Of a DNA stretch of 64,000 nucleotides, positions 60,783 through 64,000 are shown in pieces. Source of the stretch: Hyaloperonospora brassicae (Eukaryota > Oomycota > Peronosporomycetes > Peronosporales > Peronosporaceae); the NCBI GenBank assembly GCA_947650285.1, contig CANTFL010001462.1:124001-188000 (forward strand), in the 5' to 3' direction. The stretch's first letter is position 1; the number at the start of each line of letters is the position of its first letter. The translations under genes were made by a program, and so were the position numbers. A model generated the notes under the pieces. The model ran no database searches. It was not told the DNA's origin and saw only the letters and a program-made list of their open reading frames with translations.

Positions 60783-61959
60783 ATGCATCTGATGGAAGGA
60801 GGTACGATATGCGACATTACAAAACTGCAGAGATAGCGACGGTAGGAGCACAAAGCTGCTGCTGCTCGTGCTGCTGCTTTGTTGCTACTGAACTCACTTC
60901 AGCTGACACGCGTTTGCTCTATTCTGACGACGCGGCAGAGTTTGAAGACGACGTGGTGGACGCAATGGATCTCCAGCAGCAGCAGCAGCAGCAGCGGACC
61001 AAGTGCGTGATGTACCCGCCGCGGCTTATGGTGGACTTCAAGAGCTTGGGGGTACGTTTGGTCGCTTTTGTCTCAGTGGCAGCATGTGGCTGGCTGGCAA
61101 CCGAGTGGCTGCGCATCGTGTCTTTTCGATAGGTCTTTTCGCGAGTGTTTATACGGATACCACGCCGACTGACGGGCCTGAATTGTATCATCCCCAGGTG
61201 GAAGCACTGAAACGCTACGGCAAATTCTACCATCTCAAGCTGAGCGAGGACTGGACAAAAGAAGAGCTGGCGGCTCAGGTGGCACGTCACTTTGATCTGT
61301 CGCTGGACGTGGAGGAAGACGACTCGATCGTTGCGTTCATGCAGCGGCTGCGCAATGGTGAGCGGACGGCAGTGAAGCGCTCAGCTGTGCGTGAGAAGGA
61401 GCGGAAGGCACTGGTAACAGCAGAGAAAGCCAAGCACAAGTCGACGAGTCGCAAGCGCCAACGCGATCATTCCGTGTCGATGTCGTCGGGACGCAGCGCG
61501 AATAACAACAGGTCGAGTCACACTGCGAGCATTTCTACTGCTGGCAACGCGCCTAATCACGGACATGGCAGTAGCCACTCGAGTGGGGCGCCGAGCGGTA
61601 GCCACAGCAGTCGGAGCCATGGAAGCGAAGGCCGCAAAGCGCCTCCGAACAGTTCGAAACTCTCGAATGCGTCGGGCGGCAAGACGAAGAAGACCAAGAA
61701 GGACGCAGACGCGGGCGAAGACAATGAACTCTACTGCATCTGCAACCTCCCGAGCTACGGCAATATGATTGCTTGCGACGGCAAGACGTGTCCGAACCCG
61801 TCGCAGTGGTACCATCTCGAGTGTGTCGGCCTTGCTGACGGTCGCCACCCAGACACATGGTTATGTCCCGAGTGCGACCCCAAAGGCTTCTCGAATGGCG
61901 CTGCCAATTGCCACAAGAAGAAGAAGAACAAACGCTCCAAGTCGCCTGGCAACAAGTAA
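60783..61959 (+). CDS. SAP30-type Sin3-binding plus ING-type PHD finger protein
   Basis: A nuclear chromatin protein, likely a subunit of a Sin3-HDAC-like complex. Proposed exons are 60,783-60,801, 60,903-61,051 and 61,198-61,959, giving 309 aa in one frame. After an acidic N-terminus and a poly-Gln run, residues about 57-115 (VEALKRYGKFYHLKL, then KEELAAQVARHF, then FMQRLRN) match the Sin3-binding region of SAP30. A Ser/His/Arg-rich basic linker follows. Residues 236-282 form a Cys4-His-Cys3 PHD finger of ING type; Y235, S242, M246 and W260 match the residues that hold trimethylated H3K4 in ING proteins. The tail is Lys-rich (KKKKNKRSK), a likely nuclear signal. The start is uncertain: an ATG at 60,635 followed at once by a GTGAGA donor, spliced to 60,768, would give a slightly longer N-terminus. 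Function is inferred from domains only. Confidence 0.85.
60802..60902 (+). other. Intron 1 of the SAP30-PHD gene (proposed)
   Basis: 101 nt, donor GTACGA, acceptor TTCAG. Joining splits an Ala codon (G/CT) and keeps the frame. The donor is weaker than that of the second intron, so confidence is moderate. The interior is rich in GCTG repeats. Confidence 0.55.
60973..60993 (+). repeat. CAG repeat encoding poly-Gln in the SAP30-PHD protein
   Basis: Seven CAG triplets encode Gln just before the conserved part of the protein, so length variation between strains would be tolerated. Confidence 0.8.
61052..61197 (+). other. Intron 2 of the SAP30-PHD gene
   Basis: 146 nt, donor GTACGT at 61,052, acceptor CCCCAG ending at 61,197, and a CTGAC branch-like site about 25-30 nt before it. 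Removal joins DFKSLG to VEALKRYG in phase 0, which restores the start of the SAP30-like domain. Confidence 0.82.
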
Positions 61960-64000
61960 TGGCGCATCAACGCGTGACGAATCCAGAGCGAGCAGCAAGA
62001 GTTTGCACAATGAGTTGCTGCTTTTGGCACTTATTGTGTCTGATTTCCTGCCGCGTTCCATCGTCTACCTTCGATTCAGTCCGTCACCAGTGACCTCCGG
62101 CAAAGGTCAGAGGAGCTACGAAGGAAGTCACGCGCTTTTTTTGATGCTATTGATACTTCGCATCGGTTGTTGTCTCTGTCGAGGACAATCACAATGCAGA
62201 CAAAGGCCTCATTTGCTTGTTGGCAGTACGTACGAGCTCAAGGACCTGACTGGCTCTTTTGAATATCATTTGTGCGTTTATTCCTTGCTGTATGCTTGTT
62301 GAGAGATTGCAAGTTGAGTCCCTCGGTTGAAGCAGATGCATGTAGCAGCAGCGCTGGGTTCGACGATAAGTGATCTCGAAAAATTGTGGGGTGGGGCCGC
62401 AGCCATTCTGGCGCGCACATCGATTTGCCATGCCTCATGAACAGCTGATTGCCGATCTGGTTCTCACCTTCGGTCGGACTATGTCGCTACGCTGTGAACA
62501 TGCACGGAATAAGCTCGAGACGCCACAAAGTGCTTGCAACGTCTGTAGTGGCTATCCGGAGACGCTCATTTTCGTCCAGAGTTGCAAAAAGCACCGAGAT
62601 CTGCCGAGTCGGCGAGTGTAAATACTGATGTTGTAGACATTGGCATTTGAGCATTCCAAAGATGACGACATTGCAGTCGAATGACCTTGCCAAACAAGCC
62701 AAGAGCACGAGTGATAGACGATGTCGAAGCATACGAACACAGTTGCACAGAAGCAAGTTAGCAAAGCTGGCATCACCCTTGGCAACAGAGCCTGAATCAT
62801 CTGTAGGCGACAGTACTGGATCAAAGGAAGCAAAGAAACGATTTGCTCGTATTGCTACGACAACTGTCTGCAGCGTAGACGAACTAATAAAGTGTGGTGC
62901 GCCTGCATTGGTGCCAGTAGTCAGCTGTGTGACGTGTTGGAAAGCCGACTCAGCACTCGCAAAGTTTGAGGTCTCTTGACTTCGGTAGTATCGACGTCAC
63001 CAAACCGTTTGTCTTCGTACCACACAACAGTGTCGTTTAGTGCCCGTTGCTGGTCGTTTGACTGACTCACGTTTGAACAGGAGAAGTTGCGACGACCATC
63101 ACGTTGTGCTCCGGCTGACCACTTTCCACAGGGGACACAGAATGAACAGCTGCGTGAGCTGAAAGTTGACGTGGCAACTCGACCGTCGAGTTCGATGTTG
63201 CGCTGGATCATGACTCACAGCAGTTCCACTCATATCTTAACAACGCTCTTCGCACCCAAACGGTTGCGCTTGGTCCATGCGACTGCAATCTCTGCATACC
63301 AGTGCTCGTTGGTGCCTCTCATCCAGCAGCAGTCTTCAATGGCATTGCGGTGCGGCCGAATGAGAAGCTCCATCTGTGCTGCGCATCACCGCAGATAACG
63401 GGTGTACAGCTTATGGCGGCCTTTTGTTCCCGCGCATGGCCCACAGCGTCATCAAATGTACACGGCATCGTTCGTACATCGCAACGTAGCCCGTACTATA
63501 AGGCGGCAAGATGCAAATGCGCCGCAGTATCTTGATCATCAGGCGTGGAACCCCGTCGAATGTCGCTTCCAAAGTCAAGCTTGTAGCTCACTGCACATCA
63601 GCCGCCTCTCCACGACCGGTTGCGACCTTGAAGCGATATTGTACTCATCGAATGGTCCATCTCAGCCTTTGACGTGGGCTAAGACTCATCGATGCAGCCA
63701 TTGACACGCTAAAGAGGATGAGAGTGCTCAACCGAAGCTGACCGAAGATGGGAGTCTGGAAGAGGTTAAACGTCATCAAGGGAGAACGAGACCGATGGTG
63801 AGGCACTTCGAATGTAGCGGCCGTCCAGGAACGTCCATTCGGACCGACAAAGCACAGTCAAACGTGCTGCGTGCTTCTGTCGATGCAACTTGTGGTTCAA
63901 GTAGGTTTCCTTCCTTTCCAACAAACTGTATCGTCAATGACGATCGTGTTCGATGCGCCTCTGTCTATGCCAAAAACGAGCCACGTTCAACAAACCGCCC
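61960..64000. other. Right flank without a recognisable gene
   Basis: The start should contain the 3' untranslated region of the SAP30-PHD gene. Beyond it are only short ORFs. On the minus strand, frames between about 63,390 and 63,220 and between about 63,590 and 63,320 are nearly open and protein-like, but each is broken by stops. I do not recognise any family. They may be decayed exons or part of a gene that continues outside the window. Confidence 0.4.

Noticed and set aside
60809..61132. A separate 107-aa membrane protein (VRLVAFVSVAACGWLA segment)
   Set aside because: The hydrophobic part lies after a GTACGT donor, inside the intron of the SAP30-PHD gene.
61381..61858. Minus-strand ORFs opposite the PHD finger gene
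   Set aside because: They are antisense to the conserved Cys4-His-Cys3 finger and basic linker; no domain of their own.

Overview
The window looks like nuclear DNA of an oomycete, probably Peronosporales (Phytophthora or a downy mildew). The signs are short introns with GTACGT-type donors, CTGAC/CTGAT branch sites and YAG acceptors; compact GC-rich genes with an oomycete-like initiator upstream; and a relic of a plant/oomycete-type DD39D mariner transposase. No species is named, because nothing in the sequence settles it.

Region 1 (1 to about 50,407) is one unbroken tandem array. It holds 67 head-to-tail copies of a tRNA-Ala gene with anticodon UGC, all on the + strand, and it runs off the left edge, so 67 is a minimum. 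Each 72-nt gene sits in a unit of about 744 or 757 bp. The two lengths differ mainly in whether a 13-bp motif is present two or three times. By eye, 61 copies match one consensus. Six variants (copies 40, 43, 45, 51, 52, 53) lie between 29.6 and 39.5 kb, in or beside a zone where short and long units alternate. One of them (copy 53) has lost the G3:U70 pair that marks tRNA-Ala. Copies 1-66 have no T4 run for more than 200 nt after the tRNA, and usually none for about 310 nt. All ORFs of 60-166 aa in the array are translations across or against the tRNA and its spacer, and I do not annotate them.

Region 2 (about 50.4-54.6 kb) is AT-richer repeat-type DNA. It holds a broken minus-strand mariner-like transposase whose third catalytic Asp is Gly, a 47-bp tandem repeat, unrecognised sequence, and a pyrimidine-rich stretch with a CAA/CAG repeat leading into the next gene.

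Region 3 (54.6-64.0 kb) has three genes: a PX-domain (phosphoinositide-binding) protein; on the minus strand, an SLC25 carrier of the peroxisomal adenine-nucleotide type, with a short 5' exon; and, divergent from it, a protein that joins a SAP30-type Sin3-binding domain to an ING-type PHD finger, with at least two introns. The last gene combines functions that are separate subunits of Sin3/HDAC complexes elsewhere. The 3.3 kb after the PX gene and the last 2 kb show no gene I can recognise. The three genes have no obvious joint pathway: membrane-lipid recognition, organellar nucleotide transport and chromatin regulation.
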